A stretch of DNA of 64,000 bases, taken from the NCBI GenBank assembly GCA_946408825.1, contig CAMJTU010000015.1, positions 1 through 64,000 on the forward strand, given 5' to 3'. This DNA comes from an uncultured Planctomycetaceae bacterium. Lineage in GTDB: Bacteria > Planctomycetota > Planctomycetia > Pirellulales > Thermoguttaceae. The position numbers and the translations under genes are program-made. Positions 56,853 through 64,000 of this stretch are shown in pieces. Within the stretch, counting starts at the first letter, position 1. Each line of letters opens with the position of its first letter. The notes under the pieces were generated by a model. That model made no database searches. It was not told the DNA's origin and was given only the letters and a program-made list of their open reading frames with translations.

Positions 56853-58196
56853 TCAATCGGCGCTTTGACGGTTATGTGAAAGGGCCTTCACAGCACGAAG
56901 CGCCAGAAGAAGAACTCCCAGTAAAAAGAAACCGACGACGCCCAAAATTAGAATAAACACAGGATCGTCGAACCAAGGAGCCATCGCCTCGTTGAAACGG
57001 GTTCGAAAAACGACGTAGAAACAGGTCGCCAACGCGAGAAACGGACCGTAGGGAATCTGCGGGGCACGTTCGAAAAAGCGTCGAACAACGCCGAAAACAA
57101 GTCCAAAAAAAGGAGCCGTGAAGAAAACGACGATCACGCCCTGCCAACCGATAAACGATCCTATCACGCCGGAAAAAACTACGTCTCCGAACCCCATCGC
57201 TTCAACTCCCAAGGACGCGCCGCCGATAATGCGAACCGCCCAAATGAGCGCGACGCCGACGAAAAGTCCAAGGAATGAATAGACAAGGCAATCGAGTCGC
57301 GTCGGAGAATCAACGGATTCAGGATCAAATAAACAGAATTTGTTCGTTAACAAAAAAAGAACAATGAGACCAACAATCCAAAGAACGCCGACGACAGGCG
57401 TCAAAGTCGACCTTCTCAGACGACGAAAGAAAATTGCCAAGGCCTTTCTCAGCCCAAAACGCGAGTAAAAACGGCGATCTAAGAGCGCAAAAGACCACAG
57501 CGTCCAGATCGACGCGCATAAAATGAAGATTCGTAGCCCTACGTCATAGGGCGACAAGACTTCGCCTTTCGCTAAAGCTTTCTTGTAAAACCATTCGCCA
57601 GCGGAAAACGTAAAGGTTTCCCCGCTGAAGTCAAAGGGAAAATTCGTAGACGAAAGAATTAAGCTTCGATAAGCGGCAAACGAAAACACAAGCCCCACAA
57701 TCGCGCCGGGAATCGTCGCCGCGTCAGGAATCACGTAGTCGTCGAAATCAACATAAGAAGCGCAAAGCAGAATCCAGAAAAGGACAAACTCAACGCACAA
57801 CGAGCGCCATATCCAAGCGCTCTCGCGCCATCCGTCGTCGGCAAGACAATGAAATCGCCATGTTACAAACACGGCGAAAAAAAATTCGGTGAGGAAAGGC
57901 CGAACCCAGAAGGTTTTTGTCTCCCACCCGGGAACTGTCGACGGCTTGCCGCCGTAACGAAGAGCAAGTTTGGCTAGCAAAAGCCAGCCTAAAATCGGAA
58001 CGCGAGTCGCCCAAGATCGGACGGGCGACTCGGCTTGAAGCGCGCGAGGAAAACGCCGCCAAGGGGAACGATAACGGCGTGTCCAGCCGAAAACGTCCAC
58101 GCAATAATTCGCGAAAGCGGCGGCGCAAACTCCCAAGCAAAAAACTAACATGGAAGACGCGCCGTTCGACAAAGACGCAAAAAGAAGCGTGTTCAT
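56853..58196 (-). CDS. Type IV prepilin peptidase (A24 family), divergent
   Basis: 447 residues, many membrane helices. The two aspartates of A24 peptidases are D150 in SYVDFDDYVIPD and D338 in GFGDVVF. The N-terminal region has the family pattern SWATRVPILGWLLL, but the usual zinc-binding cysteines are missing (LRYGGKP in place of CRYCG-type), and only scattered Cys remain. The spacing between the aspartates is about 190 residues, against about 65 in PilD; the extra part (about 175-300) holds added helices and basic loops. The enzyme cleaves and often methylates type IV pilin-like proteins at the inner membrane. The ATG with GAGG 6-7 bases ahead was preferred over a TTG nine codons upstream. 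Confidence 0.85.
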   Translation of the reverse strand: MNTLLFASLSNGASSMLVFCLGVCAAAFANYCVDVFGWTRRYRSPWRRFPRALQAESPVRSWATRVPILGWLLLAKLALRYGGKPSTVPGWETKTFWVRPFLTEFFFAVFVTWRFHCLADDGWRESAWIWRSLCVEFVLFWILLCASYVDFDDYVIPDAATIPGAIVGLVFSFAAYRSLILSSTNFPFDFSGETFTFSAGEWFYKKALAKGEVLSPYDVGLRIFILCASIWTLWSFALLDRRFYSRFGLRKALAIFFRRLRRSTLTPVVGVLWIVGLIVLFLLTNKFCLFDPESVDSPTRLDCLVYSFLGLFVGVALIWAVRIIGGASLGVEAMGFGDVVFSGVIGSFIGWQGVIVVFFTAPFFGLVFGVVRRFFERAPQIPYGPFLALATCFYVVFRTRFNEAMAPWFDDPVFILILGVVGFFLLGVLLLALRAVKALSHNRQSAD

Positions 58197-58226
58197 AGAC
58201 GTCCTCGACCTTGGTCGCGGCAATTA

Positions 58227-59123
58227 TCACTTGAAGGAAAGCGTCGCGACGATCGAAACATGGTCGCTTGCAAAGCGCCCATTGGAGTGTTTCACGGGAT
58301 TGATCTTAAACTTCTCGACGTTGACCTTATCATTCACGAAGATGAAGTCGATAATCGCGCCTTGATCTGCAGGAACGCGTCCCCAGTTGTGGAACGTATA
58401 AGGCTGCGCAATATCATGTTCCTTAGCGACCATATTCGTATCGACGAGCCCGGGAATATCGTCCATGCCTTCGGTGATCGTTTTATAAGCTTCAGACTCT
58501 TTCGTCACGTTAAAGTCGCCGGAAACGAAGAACGGAAGTTCGCCATGGTTCGTAAGTTCCCACGAACGCTGAAGAACAAGCTGAGCGCCCTTTTTGCGAG
58601 CGATTGTCCCAACATGGTCGAGGTGTGTGTTCGCGTAGACAAACTCTTTGTCTGATTTCTTGCAACGGAATTTACCCCACGTGACCGTTCGGCAACACGC
58701 GGCGTCCCACCCCTTGCCAGGCTGGTCCGGAGTTTGGCTGAGCCAGAAAGTGCCGGAATCGAGAAGTTCAACGGCGTCTTCCTTGTAGAAAATTGCCATG
58801 AACTCGCCCTTCTTTTCGCCGTCGTCACGACCGACGCCGATCCACTTGTAGCCGTCAAGCGCGCCGTCGAGATATTCCATTTGAACCCAAAGCGCTTCCT
58901 GGACGCCTAGCAACAGTGGATCGCTTTCCTTGACAACCTCTACGAAAGTCTCTTTACGGAAATCCCAAGCATTGTCGCCGTCGGCTGTTGTCGCGAGACG
59001 CATATTGAAAGACATCACCTTAAATTGTCCGTCGTCGTCGGCGACAACTTTCGCGGGAGAAACAAACGCGGCGACGCATCCAAGGATAAGCGCGAATAAA
59101 GCTGTGAGTTTAAAAAATTTCAT
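58227..59123 (-). CDS. Secreted endonuclease/exonuclease/phosphatase-family protein
   Basis: 298 residues with a signal peptide ending about VVADD. Motifs of the EEP (DNase I-like) superfamily are in order: SFNMRLA, GVQEALW, ANTHLDHVG, SGDFNVT, IDFIFVN and the final SDHVSIVA, giving the conserved E, D/N and H of the metal-dependent site. Secreted planctomycete and Bacteroidetes members are annotated as phosphodiesterases or nucleases without a proven substrate. Three closely spaced start codons exist; the third has AAAGG 7 bases ahead and was chosen. It lies 89 bases after the SGNH gene and 30 before the prepilin peptidase gene on the same strand. Confidence 0.9.
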   Translation of the reverse strand: MKFFKLTALFALILGCVAAFVSPAKVVADDDGQFKVMSFNMRLATTADGDNAWDFRKETFVEVVKESDPLLLGVQEALWVQMEYLDGALDGYKWIGVGRDDGEKKGEFMAIFYKEDAVELLDSGTFWLSQTPDQPGKGWDAACCRTVTWGKFRCKKSDKEFVYANTHLDHVGTIARKKGAQLVLQRSWELTNHGELPFFVSGDFNVTKESEAYKTITEGMDDIPGLVDTNMVAKEHDIAQPYTFHNWGRVPADQGAIIDFIFVNDKVNVEKFKINPVKHSNGRFASDHVSIVATLSFK

Positions 59124-59212
59124 TTTCATACCTTTCACAGAACGTCGTTTCGAACGACGATCGTCGTCTGCGCGACGATCGTCTCCAAAATTATGTTTAA
59201 CCCGAAATCGCG

Positions 59213-60358
59213 TTATTTTGCGGCGCGAATCTTTTCGAGTATCGGACGAATCGCTTTTTCAAGCGCGTTCGCTTGGCGATACATGCCCAGATCGTTCGGA
59301 TGAGAACCGTCGACCGTGCCGTCGTTGTCAAGATCGTCGCCGATCAAAGTTTCGCCAGAAAGATAATACAGGTCGTCAAACTCCTTCTGGAGTTCTTCAA
59401 AGGCACGTCGTTCCGCCGCGTGATTATTGACGCCGGTGTTATGACGTTCAGGCAATATCCACGCGTTGGAGAACCAACGATCCTCGACAATTAGGATCGG
59501 AACGTTCGGACGCGCCTCTCGAAGTTTCTTAACGAAAGGAATCATGCGTTCGTCAATCCACTGGGACGTCATGTTCGGACCGGCGTCGAGGACGTAAATT
59601 TCCGCGTCGATTTCGCACAGAAGTTCGGCGATCTCCATTTCCATGCGAGCGCTGCCAGAAAAGCCGAGGTTGACTACGGGGACGTCGAGCCGACGACCGA
59701 GCATCGCGGTGTACGCGTTTCCAGGACGCGACGCGCAACCGCCGTGAGCGATCGAAGTGCCGTAATACACGATCGGCTTATCCGTACGCGGCGAGAGAGC
59801 CGTGAACGACGCGCCCTCGGGAACGCCGATGGAAAGCGCGTCAATCCCATTATAAAGAGGCAGATACGCCATGTATTCGCGCTCTTTCTTCTCCATGCCG
59901 GAAATCCAAGTCTTTTCTTCCGTCTTCTTCGTCGGCTGAGTTACGGCCGCCCAGCGCCAAGTCTTCGTTTCTTCGTCAAACGCGTAAAGGTCGAGGCCGG
60001 AAACGCCAGTCGCCGGCATGTGGGACATCGCGACGCTTGCGTTCAAAAGGGTATAGCGAACTTTAATTTGGTCGGAATCAGTTCGGAAACGAACCACTTC
60101 GCCAGCGGAATGCTGAGAGAGATTCCAAACAGCGTCGGTAACTTTGCCCTTTGCACGCGACGGAAACCTAGCAAAATAACGATCGACGTCATTCCAACAC
60201 TTGTTCTCGACAGGCCACTGCGTAGCGTCATACCAAGAGAAACCGTTTTCGACGGTCGGCTCAACTTCGACGGGTTCCTGAGCGCGAAGAGACGCGCCCA
60301 TCGTAACAAAAACGAACGCGGCGACGAAAATCGCCGGAAGGGAGATGAATCGTTTCAT
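59213..60358 (-). CDS. Secreted SGNH/GDSL hydrolase
   Basis: 381 residues with a signal peptide ending LRAQE. Residues about 35-185 form a beta-rich N-terminal domain of the type found before SGNH esterases. The catalytic part follows: nucleophile S202 in YYGTSIAHGG (GTS in place of GDS), the glycine block in VNLGFSGSARM, N in DAGPNMT, and D350/H353 in DGSHPNDLG. Such enzymes deacetylate or de-esterify carbohydrates or lipids outside the cytoplasm. The open frame runs 51 codons upstream into argS; the chosen ATG has GGTGG 8 bases ahead and starts the signal peptide, 26 bases after the argS stop. It is probably cotranscribed with argS. Confidence 0.9.
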   Translation of the reverse strand: MKRFISLPAIFVAAFVFVTMGASLRAQEPVEVEPTVENGFSWYDATQWPVENKCWNDVDRYFARFPSRAKGKVTDAVWNLSQHSAGEVVRFRTDSDQIKVRYTLLNASVAMSHMPATGVSGLDLYAFDEETKTWRWAAVTQPTKKTEEKTWISGMEKKEREYMAYLPLYNGIDALSIGVPEGASFTALSPRTDKPIVYYGTSIAHGGCASRPGNAYTAMLGRRLDVPVVNLGFSGSARMEMEIAELLCEIDAEIYVLDAGPNMTSQWIDERMIPFVKKLREARPNVPILIVEDRWFSNAWILPERHNTGVNNHAAERRAFEELQKEFDDLYYLSGETLIGDDLDNDGTVDGSHPNDLGMYRQANALEKAIRPILEKIRAAK

Positions 60359-60384
60359 AACGTTTACCACCAGGAGGTTACGAT

Positions 60385-62385
60385 TTACATTCTTTCGACG
60401 GTCTGAATGCCAAGGAGCGTCAGTCCTTGAGCGATCGTTCGGGCCGTCAAGTCGCAAAGGAAGAGACGATTGGCGCGAACGTCGTCGTCGCTTGCCTTCA
60501 AGACGGGACATTTCTCAAAGAAGGAGGAGTACTTGTTAGCGAGTTCGTAAAGATACGCGGTTAGGAAGTTCGGACGATAATCGCGAACGACGTTTTCCAG
60601 CGCGGACTGAAATTCTACAAGTTCAAACGCTAGAGCGCGTTCTTCCGGCTGTTCGAGAGTAAGGTTTCGCTTGCGTTCGGCGAATTCACGACGGAGCGCT
60701 TCAACGTCGACGTCGCCTTTCGCAAAGATCGATCGCGCACGGGCGTATGCATACTGCATGTACGTCGCGGTGTTGCCGTTCATCGCGAGCATCTTGTCGA
60801 AACTAAAAACGTAGTCGCTATCGCGATTTTGCGACAAATCTGCGTAGACGAGCGCCCCGATGCCGATACGACGCGCCGTTTCGTGCATTTCGTCTTCTGA
60901 AAAGCGATCTTCCGGCGAACGCGACGCGTTATTGGCTTCAACAACGGCATAAGCGCGGCTTTCCGCCTCGTCAAGAAGCGATTTAAGCCCCACGGCGTCG
61001 CCTATACGCGTTCTAAAAGGTTTTCCGTCGTCTCCTAAGACCGTTCCAAACTTCACGTGGCACAGCTCGACGTTTTCCATGCCGAGAAACTTCGCCGCCT
61101 CAAAAAGTTGTTCGAAGTGGTTAGATTGGCGAAAATCGACGACATAGAGGATAGCGTCCGGGTGATATGTGTCGCGGCGATATTCAAGCGTCGCCAAGTC
61201 GGTCGTTGCGTAAAGATATCCCGCGTCGCTTTTTTGGATCAACATAGGAACGTCTCGTCCCGGCAGAAATATGCCGATCGCTCCCTCTGTTTCACGCGCA
61301 ATTCCACGTTCCTTAAGACGTTCGACCAGCGGACCTAGACGGTCGTTATAGAAACTCTCTCCGAGCGCAACGTCGAACTTAACGTCGAGTCGAGAGTAAA
61401 TCTTATCGACTTCTTTTTGGCACTGAGGAATAATTTGACGCCATAATGCGCGGTTTTCAGGATCGCCGTGATGCAGTTTTGACGTCTCCTGAAGGACGGC
61501 CTGACCGATATCGTCGCGTCCCTTAGCCAGTTCGACGAGCATGGGATTCTTTTCAACCTCGTCGACCTTCCCCTTGGCTTCGTCATACTTCTCAGTTGCA
61601 GACTCCAACGCCTTAATAAGACGGTCAAGTTCTTTGTTCGCCTTCTTAAGAACGTCTTTGGCCGCGCCAGCGGCTTTCGCGTCTGCGCAGACTTTTTTCT
61701 GAACGTCAAGAGCGTTTCGAGCGACTTCAATCTGCTCAGAAAGTTCGCCAAGACTCTTTTTTGCCGCAAAATAGTCGACCAGCTGTCGTGTGAGACGATA
61801 AAGCCGCGCAAGTTCGTCAATCGGAGACGTTTCGTAAGCTTGCCGATCTAGGAAATTGCGATAGCCATAAAAGATCATTCCGAACTGCGTACCCCAATCG
61901 CCGAGATGATTGTCCGAAATAACGTTGTGACCAAGGAAACGAAGAATACGCGAGAGGGTGTTTCCTATCATCGTTGAACGTATATGACCGACGTGCAGCG
62001 GTTTAGCGACATTTGGCGCAGAATAATCCAAGACGATTTTACGCGGTTTGGCGACCTTTTCGACGCCGAGTCGTTCGTCTACCGCTTCGGCCTGCGCCAG
62101 TTCGGCTAGGATCGACGTTTTTACACGAAGATTGATAAAGCCAGGTCCCGCAATTTCAGGCGTTTCCAAGAGGTCGTCATATGTAAAATGCGCTATTATG
62201 TCGGCGGCGACGTCGCGCGGCGCCTTGCCGAGGCGTTTGCCAAGCGGCATAGCAAAATTCGCCTGGAAATCCCCAAATTTCGGGTCCTGACTTGGGCGAA
62301 CCAATCCTAAATACGGCTCTGGATCGACCCCGATAGCAGTAAGAGCGTCTGCAAAACGTTCGGCAATGACCTTATTCAAATTCAT
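60385..62385 (-). CDS. argS: Arginyl-tRNA synthetase
   Basis: 666 residues. An N-terminal Add-1 domain (about 1-110) precedes a class I core with the HIGH motif as HVGH (131-134) in SAPNVAKPLHVGH, a KPFRTRIGDAVGL segment where KMSKS usually lies, and a C-terminal DALR anticodon domain with the NTATYMQYAYARARSI motif. It charges tRNA-Arg. It exceeds the usual 550-590 residues through a charged coiled-coil-like insertion at about 205-300. The start has GGAGGAA about 9 bases ahead. rsfS lies 18 bases upstream and the SGNH gene 26 bases downstream, so this is an operon. Confidence 0.96.
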   Translation of the reverse strand: MNLNKVIAERFADALTAIGVDPEPYLGLVRPSQDPKFGDFQANFAMPLGKRLGKAPRDVAADIIAHFTYDDLLETPEIAGPGFINLRVKTSILAELAQAEAVDERLGVEKVAKPRKIVLDYSAPNVAKPLHVGHIRSTMIGNTLSRILRFLGHNVISDNHLGDWGTQFGMIFYGYRNFLDRQAYETSPIDELARLYRLTRQLVDYFAAKKSLGELSEQIEVARNALDVQKKVCADAKAAGAAKDVLKKANKELDRLIKALESATEKYDEAKGKVDEVEKNPMLVELAKGRDDIGQAVLQETSKLHHGDPENRALWRQIIPQCQKEVDKIYSRLDVKFDVALGESFYNDRLGPLVERLKERGIARETEGAIGIFLPGRDVPMLIQKSDAGYLYATTDLATLEYRRDTYHPDAILYVVDFRQSNHFEQLFEAAKFLGMENVELCHVKFGTVLGDDGKPFRTRIGDAVGLKSLLDEAESRAYAVVEANNASRSPEDRFSEDEMHETARRIGIGALVYADLSQNRDSDYVFSFDKMLAMNGNTATYMQYAYARARSIFAKGDVDVEALRREFAERKRNLTLEQPEERALAFELVEFQSALENVVRDYRPNFLTAYLYELANKYSSFFEKCPVLKASDDDVRANRLFLCDLTARTIAQGLTLLGIQTVERM

Positions 62386-62403
62386 AGCGGAGTTCCTCCC
62401 TGA

Positions 62404-62847
62404 TCACTCCTCTGACGACGCGTCGCCCGCGGAATTTTTACCATTCTCCTGCGGAGGATTATTGGCGTCGTTTTCGCTCAACGGCACGTCTTTCCCCTTA
62501 CCCCAAAGATCCTCTAGCGCGTAAAATTCACGCGTTTCAGGTTCAAAAAGATGGACGACGACGTCGCCGTAATCCAGAATAACCCAACGGCTTTCCTGGT
62601 ACCCCTCGACGCCGCGACGGGAGTCTCCAAGTTTCTTTTCAAAAAGGTCGTCGATATCGTCGCTAATTGAGTGAAGTTGTCGACGACTCTGTCCCGAAGC
62701 GATGACGAAGAAGTCAAACGCTTGCGTAATTTCACGAAGATCAAGTATTTTGACGTCCTCGCCCTTATCGTCGACGATCAATCGCGCCGCCATTCGAGCG
62801 CGTTCCAGAGACGTCGGAAGTTCTTTCTTCAAAATCTGTTCAGTCAC
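62404..62847 (-). CDS. rsfS: Ribosome silencing factor RsfS
   Basis: 147 residues. The RsfS/DUF143 pattern is clear: DDKGEDVKILDLREITQAFDFFVIASGQS-like strand-helix, the central GVEGYQESRWVILDYGDVVVHLF and FYALEDLWG. RsfS binds L14 on the 50S subunit and blocks subunit joining in poor conditions. The last ~30 residues are an Asn/Glu-rich, probably disordered tail. The start is GTG with AAGGA about 9 bases ahead. It is the first gene before argS, with an 18-base gap. Confidence 0.94.
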   Translation of the reverse strand: MTEQILKKELPTSLERARMAARLIVDDKGEDVKILDLREITQAFDFFVIASGQSRRQLHSISDDIDDLFEKKLGDSRRGVEGYQESRWVILDYGDVVVHLFEPETREFYALEDLWGKGKDVPLSENDANNPPQENGKNSAGDASSEE

Positions 62848-63042
62848 CAGTTATTTTCCTTCCCAAAATTTCGCAATTTTCCACAGAACGAACGCGTCGC
62901 CAAAAAGCATGTCGCGCTCCCGTATTTCAACAGTGATCAACGGAAAGACGAAACTCAAACTCGCGCCATTATAAACGTGAGAAAACGTTTTTTCAAGGGC
63001 TTGAAGCGCGGAGGAGAGCGCGCCAAGACGCGAATACTAAGA

Positions 63043-63074
63043 AATAAAAAAACCGCCGTTTGACGACGACGGTT
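63043..63074 (-). terminator. Terminator downstream of the tRNA-Asp pair
   Basis: On the minus strand AACCGTCG pairs with CGGCGGTT (8 bp, one G-U) over an 8-base loop, followed by a T-rich TTTTTATTT. It lies 7 bases after the second tRNA of the transcript. Confidence 0.75.
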
Positions 63075-63080
63075 CTTAAG

Positions 63081-63154
<74 letters not shown>

Positions 63155-63204
63155 AGCGCTTACTTAACGTCTCACAGAGACGATAAACGAACGAAGAAAA
63201 ACAA

Positions 63205-63278
<74 letters not shown>

Positions 63279-63491
63279 AACGTCGTCTCTCGCCGTCTAT
63301 GCCACGCCAAGCAAGCAGAGGGCATTTTAACATCTTTACCATCTCTGGCAAGGGGGGAAATCGTGAAAAAAGCCCAAAAATCCATCCCGTAAACAGCCGC
63401 GTTTCTCTCGACGCCTAGGTGAGAATTCGTTAAAGTCCGCACGTCGACGAAACGCGTTCGTGACGTTCGTCGACGTCGCAGGAAAGATCTC

Positions 63492-64000
63492 ATGTCAGAA
63501 CTTGAAAGAACCGAAAAGGCGACCCCGAGAAAACGTCAAAAAGAACGTCAAAAGGGGAACGTTGCAAAAAGTCAAGAAATCGTCGCGGCATTAGGATTGC
63601 TTGTCGCGGTCGTCACGTTGGCGGTCAGTTCAAAATCGTCCGCGGCCGCCGCGTTCGAAAACATGCGTTCAGCCTTTGCGAACGGTTTTATTCTCCAAGC
63701 AAACGAGTTCTCTTTCGCCTCTGAAGGCGCGAAATTGATAAGTTTCGTTCTTCAAAAACTCGCGGGATTCTTTCTATTGATTGCCTTAGCGTCTGTCGTC
63801 GGAAACGTTTTACAGACAGGGTTTCTCATTCTCCCCAAGAAAACGCTTCCCGATTTTAAACGAGTCAACCCGGTCGTCAATCTAAAGCGTTTCTTTTCAG
63901 CAACTTCTTTTATGCAAGCGCTTGGTGGACTGGCCAGAACAATCCTTTTTGCGTCGCTCGTCGCCGTCGCAATCAAACGCGACGCGCAAACAATCGTCGC
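63492..64000 (+). CDS. flhB: Flagellar biosynthesis protein FlhB, N-terminal part (cut by window edge)
   Basis: 169 codons are visible and the frame runs off the end without a stop. The N-terminus ERTEKATPRKRQKERQKGNV with AKSQE is the hallmark of the FlhB/YscU export-gate family, followed by membrane helices (about 30-48, 75-105 and 137-155). FlhB is the substrate-specificity switch of the flagellar type III export apparatus at the inner membrane. The autocleaved NPTH site lies beyond the edge. The ATG has AGGAAAG about 7 bases ahead. It could instead be an injectisome homologue (SctU); flagellar is more likely in this group, and csrA in the window is consistent with that. Confidence 0.88.
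   Translation, partial: MSELERTEKATPRKRQKERQKGNVAKSQEIVAALGLLVAVVTLAVSSKSSAAAAFENMRSAFANGFILQANEFSFASEGAKLISFVLQKLAGFFLLIALASVVGNVLQTGFLILPKKTLPDFKRVNPVVNLKRFFSATSFMQALGGLARTILFASLVAVAIKRDAQTIV

Overview
The window (about 50% GC by eye) looks like a chromosomal segment of a planctomycete (Planctomycetota, perhaps Pirellulales- or Thermoguttaceae-like). This is inferred from gene content: a squalene-cyclase-repeat/DUF4159-type secreted protein, a hydrazine-synthase-alpha-like multihaem propeller protein, a large tricorn-type S41 protease, secreted FG-GAP, GH99-like and GxGYxYP proteins, a Tat-exported sugar-isomerase-like TIM barrel, and a divergent DnaA. There are no insertion sequences, phage genes or CRISPR arrays that I can recognise. 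Genes are mostly in short same-strand runs with strong Shine-Dalgarno sites; several ends are marked by clear hairpin-plus-T terminators.

Layout. 0-12 kb: secreted DUF4159-type protein, csrA, a TatD-family hydrolase, a Tat-signal sugar isomerase-like protein, a 955-residue unrecognised protein with an internal 299-residue duplication, and a secreted DUF11-type repeat protein. 12-18.5 kb (+): a housekeeping run of fxsA, a DnaA-like ATPase, folD and ftsK, ending in a strong terminator. 18.6-29.6 kb: tricorn-type protease, then a divergent tripartite RND efflux system (outer-membrane lipoprotein on -, adaptor and pump on +). 29.7-37.6 kb (-): multihaem HzsA-like protein, YraN-type nuclease-fold protein, sugar-porter MFS transporter, asnS.

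37.8-49.7 kb (+): a carbohydrate locus behind a near-consensus promoter: L-arabinose/L-fucose isomerase-type enzyme, two paralogous GH39-like hydrolases of different base composition, a secreted protein of unknown function, a GH99/WbsX-like protein and a GxGYxYP protein. Together they look like export-based glycan breakdown feeding an aldose isomerase; the substrate cannot be read from the sequence. 49.7-52 kb: rpsU with its own promoter and terminator, a HEAT-like lipoprotein and an isochorismatase-family hydrolase. 52-62.9 kb (-): rsfS, argS, SGNH esterase, endonuclease/exonuclease/phosphatase protein, type IV prepilin peptidase, TPR lipoprotein, FG-GAP protein and an SSS sodium/solute symporter. 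63-64 kb: two identical tRNA-Asp genes and the 5' part of flhB, cut by the window edge.

Most starts listed were moved from the longest open frame to an internal start with a better ribosome-binding site. All functional calls rest on reading motifs by eye; no database search was possible.
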